Below are positions 1-11,580 of a stretch of DNA of 64,000 nucleotides, piece by piece (the stretch's first letter is position 1; each line of letters begins with the position of its first letter). The position numbers were made by a program, and so were the translations under genes. Location: positions 186,001 to 250,000 of the forward strand of contig JACGCM010002840.1 in assembly GCA_014058105.1 (NCBI GenBank), given 5' to 3'. This DNA is from Kingdonia uniflora (Eukaryota > Streptophyta > Magnoliopsida > Ranunculales > Circaeasteraceae). The notes beneath the pieces are model-generated. The model was not told the origin of the DNA. It saw only the letters and a program-made list of their open reading frames with translations, and searched no databases.

Positions 1-871
1 ACAGTCCTAACAATTCTGCTGTTATTACGTTAGCGTCAAGGATCGCAAAAGCCGGAGTTGTTAGACGCATTCTAATGGATATTCGAAGGAGTAACTTTAT
101 CACCTCCGACCAGCTCGTCATTCTAATATAATACGCTCAACGGGTTTGCAACCAAGTATGGTGCTGACGTTAGTCACTTTTATATGCTTGATGCTCCTGT
201 TTTGTCATTTGGACGTTCATCCGCTTCTCTCTTTGGTGACTATTTGGGTATTTGGAGTATGATTTTAATATGGAGATGTCTTCGATGGAGCCGAGATGAG
301 GCTACAATGGATGACCTCCTCGCTATAATTAGAATTCAAACAAGAGATTTCATGATCCTTATAGTGAATTGTGTAATCCTAAAAACAACGCCTTCGTTAT
401 CCACAAGGGTGATCAACCACTATAAGATTTTCCATAAGAACGGCATCTGTAGTGGGAAACCAGGAGGCTAAACTCCTCCCCACTAAACCTTACTCAGCAC
501 TCAAGCTAGGACCGTAATGCTGCGGCCTCTTCTCATGGGCGCGACAACTTTAGAACGAAGGAATTATTCCCATCATCAGATGTCTTCATATGGAAGCCAA
601 CAACCATACTCGGGGCGAGCATGACCTCAGAATCTCAATCTCTTCACAAGATTGCTCATACTCAACAAGAATTTCACAATGCCTAGGAGCCATTAGAACT
701 TTGTTTTGGTGTCCCATGACGAGCACCAAAACAGCTACTTCATCTCACTCGGAGGAACATCTCACTCGGCTACTTCATCTGCCACTACTACTATGCCAAG
801 TTCACAGCAACAACAACAAAATCAGCAGAGACTAATATGAATCTCAAGCCAAACAAAAAATTCAAACCAAA

Positions 872-1600
872 TTATGAAAGCGCTCGAGGTCGAGGTACTC
901 GAGGCAATTGTAACTTATTCAAGCTATACTCGGGGCGAGCCTGAGATTTTCAACAACATCATTAGAGCACTTGAGGTCGAGGTACTCAAGGCGATTTCAT
1001 CTTATCATCGAGCTCGTTATACAAGCTCATACTCGGGGTGAGCCCGACTTCAGATTCAGACAACGCTCGGCCTCAACTCCAGACACAACAGACTTAATAT
1101 CAATCGACGTAACTCATATTCGGGGAGAGCCCGACCTCAGCTTCAAACAATGTTTAACCTCAGCTTTAGACTCAATAATCGAACTCATCAATCTATATTA
1201 TTAAGCCGCTCGAGGTAGAGGTACTCAAGGCGATTACAACTTATTCAAGATTATACTCGGGGCGAACCCGACTCCACCTTCAGACTTAATGCTTAATATC
1301 ATCTTTTCAACTACATCAAATCACATTATTTCGAGCTTATACTTGGGGCGAGCCCAACCTCAGCTTCAGATGCAAACGATCAACCTCAATTTCAGACTCA
1401 AGATCAATCAACTTAACTCATACTCGGGGCGAGCCTGACCTTAACTCCACACTCAACACTCGATCTCATACCTCATCTTTTTAACAACATCACACTACAC
1501 TATGAAGGCGCTCAAGGTCGAGGTACTTGAAGCGATTACAACTTATTCAAACTCATACTCGGGGCGAGCTCGACCAAACATCCTACAAGTTGGTTATTGG
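872..1600 (+). repeat. Degenerate repeats with ACTCGGGGCGAGCC core
   Basis: At least six imperfect units alternate a block like CGCTCGAGGTCGAGGTACTC with a block like TACTCGGGGCGAGCCCGAC, and then a TTCAGAC-rich spacer. Spacing is irregular, roughly 70-130 bp. The same field occurs at about 27450-27930 and 30841-31080 in copy B. It is not coding. It sits where Tat/Ogre elements typically carry a variable 3' untranslated region. Confidence 0.7.
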
Positions 1601-1639
1601 TTCAACCAGTCCAACCTACATTCAACATATCTTATTACA

Positions 1640-2345
1640 GTCGCTAATTGATACGCTCAATTAGACCAGTAACTGAGACCTCCATCATAGTTGCTCAACA
1701 TATAAGCTCACCGAGGGTCGTTTATTGAGTCAATCAATTCGATCTGGCACAGATGCACCATATAGATATGCCATATTCAAAATATCTCATTACAGTCGCT
1801 TATTGATATGCTCAATTCGATCAGTAACTGAGACCTCCATCATAGTTGTTCAACATATACGCTCCCCGAGGGTGGCTTATTAAGTCAATCAATTCTATCT
1901 GGAAGAGATGCACCATACAGCTATGCCATATTCAAAATATCTTATTACACTTATTGATACGTTCCATTTGACCAGTAACTGAGACCTCTATCATAGCTGT
2001 TCAACATATACGCTCTCCGAGGGTCGCCTATATAGTTAATCAATTCGATCTGGCAGAGATGCACCATACAGCTATGCCATATTCAAAATATCTCATTACA
2101 GTCGCTTCTTGATACGCTCAATTCGACCAGTAACTGAGACCTCCATCATAGTTGATCAACATATACGCTCTCTGAGGGTCGCTTATTGAGTCAATCAATT
2201 CGATCTGGCAGAGATGCACCATACAGCTATGCCATATTCAAAATATCTCATTACGGTCGCTTATTGATGCGCTCAATTCAATTTTTACATGAGACTTACA
2301 ACATAGCTCTTCCAATATACACGCTCTCCCGAGGCTCGTTTATTA
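1640..2345 (+). repeat. Tandem repeat of about 155 bp, five units
   Basis: Recurring landmarks are GAGACCTCCATCATAG (near 1677, 1831, 1982, 2139, and degenerate near 2292), TCAATTCGATCTGGCAGAG, and CATTACAGTCGCTTATTGAT. Read as the reverse complement this is the same family as the array at 17590-18720 downstream of the minus-strand Tat integrase. In both elements it therefore has the same orientation relative to the element and the same place, before the 3' LTR. Copy B keeps only about two units (31140-31460). Confidence 0.85.
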
Positions 2346-2688
2346 CTTTGCTTAATTCGACCTGGCCGAGAGTTGTCATACAGCTATTTCAAGATCATGA
2401 TCAAGATTTTTCAGTACAAATCTCCTCACGGTTGGTTATTTGATTCGTTCAATTCGACCTGTACACGAGACATACTATCATACATTCTAATCATGCACAT
2501 TATCATACATTCTACTGCATTATCATACATTTTACTATATTATCATACGTCCTCTTACATTTGAACAGTTGGTTATTGGTTCAACCAATCCAACCATGCA
2601 GTTTACATATCCAAAGGTCAAAGATGTGTCTCAACCAACACCACTCGCTTATGATGCTTCTCGTGGTATTGGCTGAGACGGGGCGAAT

Positions 2689-3398
2689 GTGGTGACTTTT
2701 TTTAAATACTCGACCTGCTACAGTAACTTGACTGCTACAGTAACTTTGAACTACTATAGCTACAGTACTTTGAATTGTAACCGCTACGGTAACATCGACC
2801 TGCTACAGTACTTTGAACTGATACAACTACAGAACTTCGAATACCAACAGTAATTTCGAACTGCTACCGCTCGATTGGATGTAAGGGCTAGTTCCAAATC
2901 TCAAGCTCAGACCTCAGTATACGACCATCACGCATTTACTCGACCTCGTCAAACAAACACATGGCGCATTTATGACACATTATGGAGCCGTTACAAAGAA
3001 AAAGAGTTACTCAGACCGTTATTCGACCATTATGAAGACTCATCAAAACCTGATATTGTAACGTCCCTCATCAATGTAACCTACGATTATATTATAAGAC
3101 CTATTAAAAGATACCTAGAGATTAGGATCCAGGACGGCTAATATCACCTAGAGAACTCTTAGAGAAAGTCATCCCTTCCAAAACTCAGATACTTGATCTC
3201 TTTCTCTTTTTGTAATAGCTAACATATATATAAAAACACCATTATTTCATAAATCCTCAGGGGAGGTCGTGGTTTTTTACCCATTCAATGGTTTTCCACG
3301 CTAAAACTCGTGTCGATTGCTTTTAGTTCCCAACCATAATTTTACATTTCAAAGGTGTAAGGCACTATTTTCGGTCTCTACGAAAATAGGCTATTACA
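2689..3398 (+). repeat. 3' LTR of Tat-type element, copy A
   Basis: It starts TGTGGTGAC directly after a purine tract and ends GGCTATTACA (710 bp, TG…CA). It is homologous to 31460-32073 (truncated), to 24909-25279 (truncated, followed by a primer binding site), and in inverted orientation to 24370-24524. Its first part is rich in the phrase GCTACAGTAACTTCGA. The last 150 bp (end GGTCTCTACGAAAATAG) are conserved in all four LTR copies. Confidence 0.8.
3225..3236 (+). promoter_or_regulatory. Probable TATA box of the LTR promoter
   Basis: TATATATAAAAA lies in a conserved stretch of the LTR, about 160 bp before the LTR end. Equivalent sequences lie near 25107 and 31903. A start about 30 bp downstream would fall near 3265. 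The part kept in the minus-strand LTR (24370-24524) begins close to that presumed start. Position and composition fit an LTR core promoter; no transcript evidence is available. Confidence 0.5.
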
Positions 3399-4593
3399 GG
3401 TAAGACATAGGTAAAGGTTATAACCGACCTTCAAATATCGTATTAATAAGTGATTGTACATTGTATACATTCCGTGCATCACACTACTAATTTTTCCTTG
3501 TATTGAATGATTCCAACTTATCGAGATTTTGAACTTGGACAAAGTGTTTGCCTTCGAATTTTGACTTACCCACCTTATTGTTAGAGACTAATTAGCGCTT
3601 CCCTGTAATATGAACCAATATATATAACAGTTTTTTGGCCCTGTTTTCATTTGATAAAGCCATCTCCCTCACTTTCATATCAGAGTACCTGATAGACACA
3701 GGCAATCTTTAAAGCGTCCAAAAAACCAAAACTATAAAGTTGTTATGGTTTATCATCCTGAAGATACTATATGATTATTGCGGTAGGACGACATTATTTT
3801 CATTAGCAAAAGTAAGAGTCAGGTGATCTATGTTTCAGCAAACTAATTAATAATCAAGTTGACATGGTAAACAGGAATGCTACATAAAATAAAATCCATG
3901 TTTCTGGTGGTTTATCCTAAAACATGCGAACATGTATTTCAGCCGAGTCTGACTACTAACCAGACCAATAGTTCAAAGGAGTGGGGTATGGGCAGGAGTT
4001 AGTCACATCCGGCCCCACAATCACCCCATATCAACATGCCATTTATGGCGAACATCAATTAACTTGGCAGGGACTAGTAGATTTCTTCCAATTATCCCAA
4101 CGTAATAAATCGCATATATACGACTATTACTCTGTAATGTTTAGGCAGAGAAAACATTACAGAGATTTACACAATGTCTATGGCATTGGTGTACCCAACA
4201 AGTCCTGCTCCTTCCCCAAACTATCAGGGCAACAAGGAGTTTTTGGCTGTAATATCTCATGGACAGCGACACCCCCAGCTGGTTGAGCCCATATAACCTT
4301 TTTCGTACCAAAAGACTTCTTACAATTTGAACATTGAATGCATGTGTAAACAACAGCAAAACAGATCCTGGAATTTTATGGAAAATGTGCAACAGATGAC
4401 GTTGAGAAAGATCACTTTCCCAGGGAAGTTTCTGCTAAAAGAAATTTATTTCTCTACCAAAACTCAAATAACCAAGTCAAAACTATTATCATTATCTGTG
4501 TGACCTTCACGCGGAGTCATATATTTGCATTAAATCATGGCCTATAAATTCACATGATCGCCTGTAGGTTTTCCAAACCGAGAGAGAGTAATC
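3399..4593 (+). other. Upstream region of EXO70 copy A, no gene seen
   Basis: Homologous to 32074-33271 over its whole length. Open frames here are short, differ between the two copies, and do not resemble known proteins. It presumably contained the EXO70 promoter and 5' UTR. The start context GAGAGAGTAATCATGCCGAGC is shared by both EXO70 copies. Confidence 0.5.
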
Positions 4594-5086
4594 ATGCCGA
4601 GCAAAGGAATGGGGAACATCTGCTTTACATCTAACAAATCTGCGTGCCCTTCTTCCCCTTCTTTTTCTTTGAATTCTCAGCAACAAAAGCGTATTACAAC
4701 CTCTCCTGTCTACTCTTACTCGCAATCCATGACGAATGAAACTATAGTTACATCAGCGGAGATTATCAACAAGTGGAACCCGGATACGTCAACTTACGCG
4801 AAAATTACATCCCTTTTTTATGAGAACCGCGAAGAAGCTAAGGATTTTCTCAAATTTGTTAAAGACTTGCAGAAAGCAATGAAATATTTAGTAGCCAAGA
4901 ATCCGAATTCCGAAAAGCTTGTGGAAGCTCACAATCTGATGGAAATCGCTATGAAACGACTGGAGAAGGAGTTTTATATGAATCTTTCTATGAATCACGA
5001 TCATCTTGATCCTAAATCAATCTCTAGTAGGTCATCAGTTTCCCATGCGTCCAATGCATCAGATGGGTCTAAGTTGAGGTCGAGTC

Positions 5087-5898
5087 TGTCACGGCCCAAC
5101 CCGGGCTTACCTCTACAGTGCCCGGAGCACAGCGGAATAAGGGACCGTACGGCATACACGCACGTGCCGTCGTCGTGTACCAGCCATCTTCACGGGCGCG
5201 GCGCGCTAGTGGCATACAACCCACGGATGCTAGAGCAACATCCGGATAATCCTGAATACTTGTGAGGGGTCATCGAATGTGTATTCGGTATAGGCAACAA
5301 CGCTGAAGGTTCCCTCAATATTCCCTACAGCGTAATCACTCGTAATGCGCACAAGGTACGGTAAGCACACCTGTCATGTAGCGGATCAGGGTAGCTCAAT
5401 ATGTCGGTTTCCAGTAAAGGGACTCATATATCAAGAGGCGACGAGCTTGGACTAATTATATTGTTCATCTGTAAAGGGCGGTGCATCTCGGATAGCCCTC
5501 AGGGCATAGCGGCGCCATATGAAGCCCTCTTTGGAAAACTGGCCCGCATTGCGAGGCAATGTTCCCTAGCCTTCCCTAGGCCTAGGATAACTCATAACTA
5601 TCCCTTGCAGATAGCCCATGAGCCGGGGTCCTTGATGACCAAGCATTAAAGCTCTTTTAGTCATGGGGAGGATTTGACCAAGGTTCCTCCTTAATATAGC
5701 TACTAAGTAAATAGTCAAATTCCAAAAAAAAACGTTAAAATATGAGACGAAGCGTACTGGCCCTTTTCTCCCCCTTAAATGAATCCAATTTTGACGAAAC
5801 TTTGGCGTGCAGCTATATTAGGATATAGAGAACATATATAATCGGACAGAACTCCGAACGCTTGGGTGGATTTGTCCGGCGTTCGGTAGGTCATCACA
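5087..5898 (-). repeat. 3' LTR (element orientation) of the insertion in EXO70
   Basis: On the plus strand it begins TGTCACGGCCCAACCCGGGC and ends GGTAGGTCATCACA. It pairs with 8731-9543. On the element's own strand the ends are TGTGATGACC and CCGTGACA. Confidence 0.9.
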
Positions 5899-6228
5899 CC
5901 CTCCCGCACTTAAAATAATCTCGACGTCCTCGTCGAGAACCTTCTTCAACACGGCTCTGCAAGGATTCAATCTTCTGCATCTTCAAGTAACCAACAACTC
6001 TCCCGCACTTAGTTCAGAGTACTATTTATTCTTCTGCACTAGCGGATACTAAGCCCAACTGCTAGTCTCGATGCTGACAACTGTGTCTTCAGAACTGAAC
6101 CTTAACTTCGCCCTTTCCACCTGAAGTGCGTGGTGACTGAACCTTCATACAAACTCTAGAGTCTGTCTTCTCGTCTGGATATTGTCTCAAGGCCTCAAAC
6201 CTTCTAAAAAATGTATGGGTTGTGCACT

Positions 6229-6633
6229 CTAGCACTCCCTCCGAAATGCGCTGCATCCTGCTGCAAGCACCTTCTCCCCAGACACAATGTGGAATGTCAC
6301 TCTTCTCGAGAAACCAGGGGCGTCTCCTTCGGACAGCCCGACGAGGATATCTACAATCCTATCCAAAAGTGCACTCGTTTCCAACTGACACAATGCCTTC
6401 GCTGCTTGAGAGCTCAATCTTCTGTGAATCTCGGCCTCAAACTTCACTCTTCTTCTGGGAGTGGTAAGGAACACGTCTTCTAAAGCCAAGGGGTAAACTT
6501 CTCCCCAACTGCTACGGAACATCTGCCACACACTGAAACTGCCTGACTGCCCTTCAATGAACTCTGTAAAGGTCTTCAAACCATGTCCGCCCTTCTTACG
6601 GACCATCTGGGACACAACATCAAGATGCGGCAC
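6229..6633 (-). CDS. Unrecognised 134-codon ORF inside the LTR element
   Basis: Longest open frame in the element interior, on the element's sense strand and near its 3' end. I do not recognise the product: no zinc knuckle, DTG, YXDD or integrase signature is visible. It could be a vestige of a degraded polyprotein, an ORF specific to the element family, or chance. The antisense frames over the same bases are also open, which weakens the coding case. Confidence 0.2.
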   Translation of the reverse strand: MPHLDVVSQMVRKKGGHGLKTFTEFIEGQSGSFSVWQMFRSSWGEVYPLALEDVFLTTPRRRVKFEAEIHRRLSSQAAKALCQLETSALLDRIVDILVGLSEGDAPGFSRRVTFHIVSGEKVLAAGCSAFRREC

Positions 6634-8716
6634 TCTAGCCTTAGCAGTATAGAACTGAACTGGTACTCATTATTCACTAGGGCGAGGGAGGGTAGCTCCT
6701 AGAAGGTAACATACTCTCAACAAGGTGCGGATCACTCTGTCCTACCACCAACAAAACCATTAAGGCAGCCTATCAAGGCGTGGGTACTCTGATCCCTACC
6801 GCCAGTTAACCATCGAGGTCTGCCATAAAGGCGTTCTGTGTGAACTTGTAAGGCCCATGAGACATCAATCTATGCAGCCACGTTGCTGCTCTACCACTTC
6901 GTAGAAGGCTATCATCTAACCAAAGTAGTGCTAGTTGGCATCTGCACCTAACTTGGCTGCAGGAAGGGTGATCGCTCCTTCGGCGTCACCAAGGTTTCTC
7001 ACTTCAGGGGACTCTAATCTGCCTCACTCTCCAAGGAGGACTACTCAATGCATCTTTTCTGACGAGGACTTAAAACTGGCATCTGCACTTGCCAAACTCT
7101 GGTGGTAATGACCCTTGCTGGAACCTGTGTACATCTGCGTCACAACTTACAGCTCAATAAGCTCGACGTCCGTGTCCAGAACAAAACTGTGACATATAAA
7201 TGACTGACTACTGAAGCGTTTCTCCATCTCTACATCCCTACTCGAACCTGAGTACTCGGGGAACTTGGGAACAAGATACTGTCACTGCACCTGTCGCCCT
7301 GAGCTCGTTGGCTTGCCATGTCCAACTACTATCAAACTCGCGGAGACCAACCTTCATACTGTCGCAATCATCTCTAAACTGAAGCGTAGCCATTCTCTGT
7401 CTCTTAAACTAGCTTCTATAAACGCAGCCAACTCTGAACAGTCACTGGGATGTGGTCTTCTAAAGACACTCCATCGATACCAACAAAGAATGAGGCGCGG
7501 GAACGCTATCCCTACCGCCAACCACCAAGTGATAAGGAATTGTGAAAATGACATCTAATTCCACTCAGGATCTTTCATCCTAAAGCAATCTTCCATCTGA
7601 GATCATGTCTGAGGTAACCCGCATAACTGACTGTAGCTCAGCTTTGTTCTGCGACAACCACATAGCTTACTAACCTTCGGAAACGTGAGTCTTCATCCAT
7701 CTGTGAGCTTAAAATGACCCAGAACCATCTTGTGGAACAACATGGATCAACACGGCTAGAGCACTCGAAAGCCGACAAACCTGAAACTCACTACGGAGCC
7801 AGAGAATAAACATCACTCGGCAACTTGCCTTCTTGGAGTGAGCAAAGCAATGTCATGTGTAACTAGGGACCAACTGTAGACAATCGACAACCCAACATGG
7901 GGATCGCAATTCATGTCGCATAACAATGATAAACTCTGCCCTCGACGTCTACCTGACGATATCATTGTGTACAAAATTGAGACCCAAACCATGTCTTCAT
8001 CTATTACTTTACGCCGTCTCAACATCAGCTCATGACATTCACCTCCGGAACGTCTCTGTGTCCAACTCAGGGCAATCACAGCGAGTATCTCTCAGGATTC
8101 TTCAATCTTCTGTAGACACTAAGGAATTTTAACCAAACCAAGCTTCGCGGCTTCCACACGAAAGTACTCGGCAACTGACACTGAGCATATCGATCTCTGC
8201 TGAGGGGCATCATCCTTGATCACAACTGTTACTAAACTTAGCAGTGCGTATACAGACCGAATGCAATAACAACCTGCTAGATCACCCTATTACTATTCTT
8301 CATAGAGCATCTGCTATACTGACCAGCCTTCTAGAGACAACCAACAATATAGATCATCGCGTCAAACTCAAATATTAATTCTCTTCTTAGCGTCATTGTC
8401 CAAAGTACACTTAACTTGAGCAATCTCGCGATCGGATATGGAGCCTTTCTCTCGCGTCCAATATCAACTGAAATGTAGGTATCTCGCTCTATAAGCGTTC
8501 ACAACGGTACTTGGATCATTTGTACGAAGTAACTACGGCTCTGAAGATCACAACTGATAACAAGGTATCCCGTATTTCCAACTCGGGAACCATCACAAAG
8601 ATCTGCACTAACAAGATCTGATAACTCGGCCCAACTCTAGACCGATTCTGAGAGATGTAGGCACAATCCATCTACGCTCAAACAACTCGAGAGTAAAGCT
8701 TTAACAAGCTATTCTT

Positions 8717-8728
8717 GCTCTGATACCA
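8717..8728 (-). other. Primer binding site, initiator Met-tRNA type
   Basis: The minus strand reads TGGTATCAGAGC, the standard plant PBS complementary to tRNA-iMet, two bases from the LTR. It fixes the orientation of the element as minus. Confidence 0.85.
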
Positions 8729-8730
8729 TT

Positions 8731-9543
8731 TGTCACGGCCCAACCCGGGCCTACCTCTACAGTGCCCGGAGCATAGCGGAATAAGGGACCGTGCGGCGTA
8801 CACGCATGTGTTGTCGTCATGTACCAGCCATCTTCACGGGCGCGGCACGCCAGTGGCATATAACCCACGGATGCTAGAGCGACATCCGGATAATCTTGGA
8901 TAGTCGCGAGGGGTCATCGAATGTGTATTCGGTATAGGCAACAACGCTGAAGGTTCCCTCAATAATCCCTACAGCGTAATCTCTCGTAACGCGCGCGAGG
9001 TACGAAAAACACACCTGTCTTGTAGTGGATCAGGGTAGCTCAATATGCCGGTTTCCAGATAAGGGACTCATATATGAAGGGGCGACAAGCCTGGACTAAT
9101 TTTATTGTCCATCTGTAAAGGGGCGGCGCGTCTCGGATAGCCCGCGGGGCATAGGGGCGCCATATGAAGCCCTCTTTGGAAAACTGGCCCGCATTGCGAG
9201 GCAATGTCCCCTAGTCTTCTCTAGCCCTATGAGAACTCATGATTATCCCTTGTAGATAGCCCATGAGCTGGGGTTCTTGATGACCAAGCATTAAAGCTCT
9301 TTTTAGTCATGGGGAGGAGTGGACCAAGGTTCCTCCTCAATATAGCTAGTAAGTAAATAGTCAAGTTCCAAAAGAAAACGTTAAAACATGAGACGAAGCG
9401 TACTGGCATTTTTCGCCTCCTTAACTGAAACCGATTTCGATGAAACTTGGCATGCAGCTATATTAGGATATAAAGAACATATATACTCGGACATAACTTA
9501 AAACGCTCTGGTGGATTTGGCCGGAGTTTGGTAGGTCGTCACA
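8731..9543 (-). repeat. 5' LTR (element orientation) of the insertion in EXO70
   Basis: Begins TGTCACGGCCCAACCCGGGC and ends GGTAGGTCGTCACA on the plus strand. It is adjacent to the primer binding site at 8717-8728. After it the EXO70 frame resumes with the second GAGTC. Confidence 0.9.
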
Positions 9544-11002
9544 GAGTCTTTCTGATTATGGGGATTATTCTGAAGACGTGATTCAAGTGGAAGACGAGCT
9601 TCAAGTAGGGGGTGATTCGATTTCCGAAGTTGAGAGGGCCTTGGCTGGCGCGATGCTTGATCTTAAATCGATTGCGGACTGCATGTTTTTTTCAGGTTAC
9701 AGTAAAGAGTTTGTGAGCATCTAGAAGATTACCAAGAAGTCGGTCATCGATGAAGGTATATACCGTTTAGGCGTCGAACAATTGAGTGCTCGGAAGATCA
9801 ACAAGATGGATTGGGAGATTTTAGACTTGGAAATCAAGAACTGGTTGAAAGCTGCGATAACTGAAGTAAAAACGTTATTCGCCGGTGAAAGAATCTTATA
9901 CGATTACGTATTCTCCAGTTCTGATTCTATGAGAGAATCTTGCTTCTCTGAAATCTCAAGAAATGGTGCCATGACCCTCTTTCAATTCCGCGAACACATT
10001 TCCAAAAGCAAGAAAAAATCTGAGAAAATCTTTCGAATGCTTAATCTCTGTATTAGAATTGCCGACCTCTGGCAGGATATTGAGACAATATTCTCTATTG
10101 AATGGACAAACATTGTGATAACTCAAGCTCTCTCCTCATTGCAAAGTCTTGGCGAGGCTGTCCGGGCAATGTTATACAACTTCGAAGCAATGATTCCAAA
10201 AAATTTGCTAAAATCTTCAGCACAAGGAGGTGGAGTCCATTCCCTCACCCGATACGTTCTGAAGTATTTAATCATTCTCTCAAATTACAGTGGGGTTTTG
10301 TCCGATATCAATGTGGAATGGCCAATGACAGGTCAATCTTCATTACACGAATCTTATCGAGTGAGTTTGACTTCAAAGAACAGTGATATGCAGCCGATAA
10401 CGACAACATTCGCTTGGTTGATCCACATTCTTCTTTGCAAGCTTGACGGCAAAGCTGAGCACTACAAAGAGGCACCATTGTCTTATCTCTTTCTCACTAA
10501 CAACCTCAACTATATCATAAGAAAGGTCCGCACGTCAAATCATCAATTTATACTTGGAGAAGAGTGGATATCGAAGCACGAAGCAAAAGAAAAACATTAC
10601 ATGGTAAGGTACGAGCACTTGGGATGGAGTAAAGTTGTATTAGTGTTACCCGAGGATTCCAATTCAGAGATTTCAATTTTGGAGGCGAAGAACTGTTTCA
10701 AGAGATTTGATTCAGCCTTTCAAGTCGCTCTTAGGACACAGTCTTAGTGGGTTATAGCAGATAATAAACTCAGAAACGAGATTAAAGTGTCAATATGCAG
10801 AAAGCTTGGAGAGGCATACGGTAAGTTTTATGAGAAGTATCGTGTTGTCTTGCAAGAAGAGAAGAATATGAGTTCATTAATTACATTCACTCCCAATGAT
10901 ATTGGGGATTACTTATTGGATATATTTCTTGGTTCACGGATTTCTGATACTTCTACGTCATCATCGCCGTCTTCGAAGCATTCTTCGGGTTGGTCACTAT
11001 AG

Positions 11003-11580
11003 TCCAAGTAAGATGATGGTGCAATACGAAATTGGGAGGTGTTCAAGTGTCACTATTTTGGTAGCTGTTTAAGCTATACTCCCCATCACAACAGGGATCT
11101 ACAAAATTTATAATACAGATGATTTTGCATCATAAAACTTGGGAAAAGCTCAGCTCGATGCTCTGTCTCTCTTCCTCTATTCTCTCTCACCCATCCCCAT
11201 GTTCCACATCTCTTTCCTCCTTTTCCATTATGTATCCCCAAATCTCAAGTACTAAATTAGGCAATGATAATAGTGAAGGGTTATCCCAAGTCTCTAATCA
11301 ATCAACGGATTTTTTTCCTCTTGAATAATTGTTAGTTGTTTGCCTTACTAATGAAATTTGGAAATCTGGTTTTAGAGTATAGTCATCAAAAATCTCTTAT
11401 TATACTCATAAATTTTTTAAAAATCGATCAATTGTTAAGTTTTTTTTACTGCTTTTATGGACTTTTTCTTTTGTTTAGGAAGGGAGAAGTAAAAATGGGA
11501 TAGACGGAAGAGAAGTAGGGAATTATTTAACCAAGCCGGGCCGAGATCTTGTCCTAATTACACGCCATGTCAACATCTAT
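11003..11580 (+). other. 3' flank of EXO70 copy A
   Basis: Non-coding sequence nearly identical to 35219-35800. It presumably contains the 3' UTR and polyadenylation region. A short open frame at 11119-11328 has an almost identical counterpart at 35335-35544, but that reflects the duplication and I see no sign of a protein family. Confidence 0.4.

Larger units (their letters stand above)
1..3398 (+). mobile_element. Non-autonomous Ty3/gypsy (Tat-type) element, 3' part, copy A
   Basis: Internal region plus 3' LTR of an element whose 5' end lies outside the window. No gag-pol domain can be read in any frame; the ORFs here are short and do not match known families. The identity comes from copy B, where the related element has a 5' LTR and a Tat-type primer binding site (25280-25300). 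The part before the LTR holds two repeat fields (872-1600 and about 1640-2345), then a purine-rich tract GAGACGGGGCGAA (2675-2687) just before LTR start TGTGGTGAC (2689). The non-coding structure suggests a LARD mobilised by an autonomous Tat element such as that at 13.1-24.5 kb. Confidence 0.7.
5087..9543 (-). mobile_element. Minus-strand LTR retrotransposon inserted in EXO70
   Basis: Complete element bounded by LTRs of 812 and 813 bp and by the 5-bp target duplication GAGTC. Orientation is set by the primer binding site: on the minus strand TGGTATCAGAGC (complement of 8717-8728) follows the LTR after two bases and matches the 3' end of initiator Met-tRNA. At the other end a purine tract AGTGCGGGAGGG (complement of 5899-5910) abuts the 3' LTR. 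The 2.8-kb interior has no recognisable gag, protease, RT or integrase, so the element is probably non-autonomous. The two LTRs differ by roughly a tenth by eye, largely transitions. Confidence 0.9.
4594..11002 (+). pseudogene. EXO70 exocyst subunit pseudogene, copy A
   Basis: Paralogue of the intact gene at 33272-35218. The first part (4594-5086, about 164 codons) is collinear with it. An LTR retrotransposon (5087-9543) then interrupts the frame, duplicating GAGTC (5082-5086 and 9544-9548). The gene resumes at 9544 and carries two nonsense changes relative to the intact copy: a Tyr codon TAC to TAG at 9722-9724, and a Gln codon CAG to TAG at 10745-10747. The reading frame otherwise stays in register to the common stop at 11000-11002, with no frameshift noticed. 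The 223-codon open frame starting at 4594 runs into LTR sequence and is chimeric. A short N-terminal peptide could still be made, but the EXO70 core domain cannot. Confidence 0.93.

Noticed and set aside
184..471. 95-codon open frame at the left end
   Set aside because: It lies in the interior of a non-coding Tat-type element, the frame is not kept in copy B (26500-26780), and the translation resembles nothing known.
2875..3141. 88-codon frame, also seen as 95 codons at 31551-31838
   Set aside because: It lies wholly inside the LTR (U3/R). Its conservation is explained by LTR homology, and LTRs do not normally encode protein.
4594..5265. Complete 223-codon gene
   Set aside because: Only the first 164 codons belong to EXO70; the rest is LTR sequence read through the junction.
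9782..10747. Independent 321-codon EXO70 gene
   Set aside because: It is the middle of the same pseudogene between two nonsense codons. The ATG is an internal-looking start that follows in-frame EXO70 sequence.
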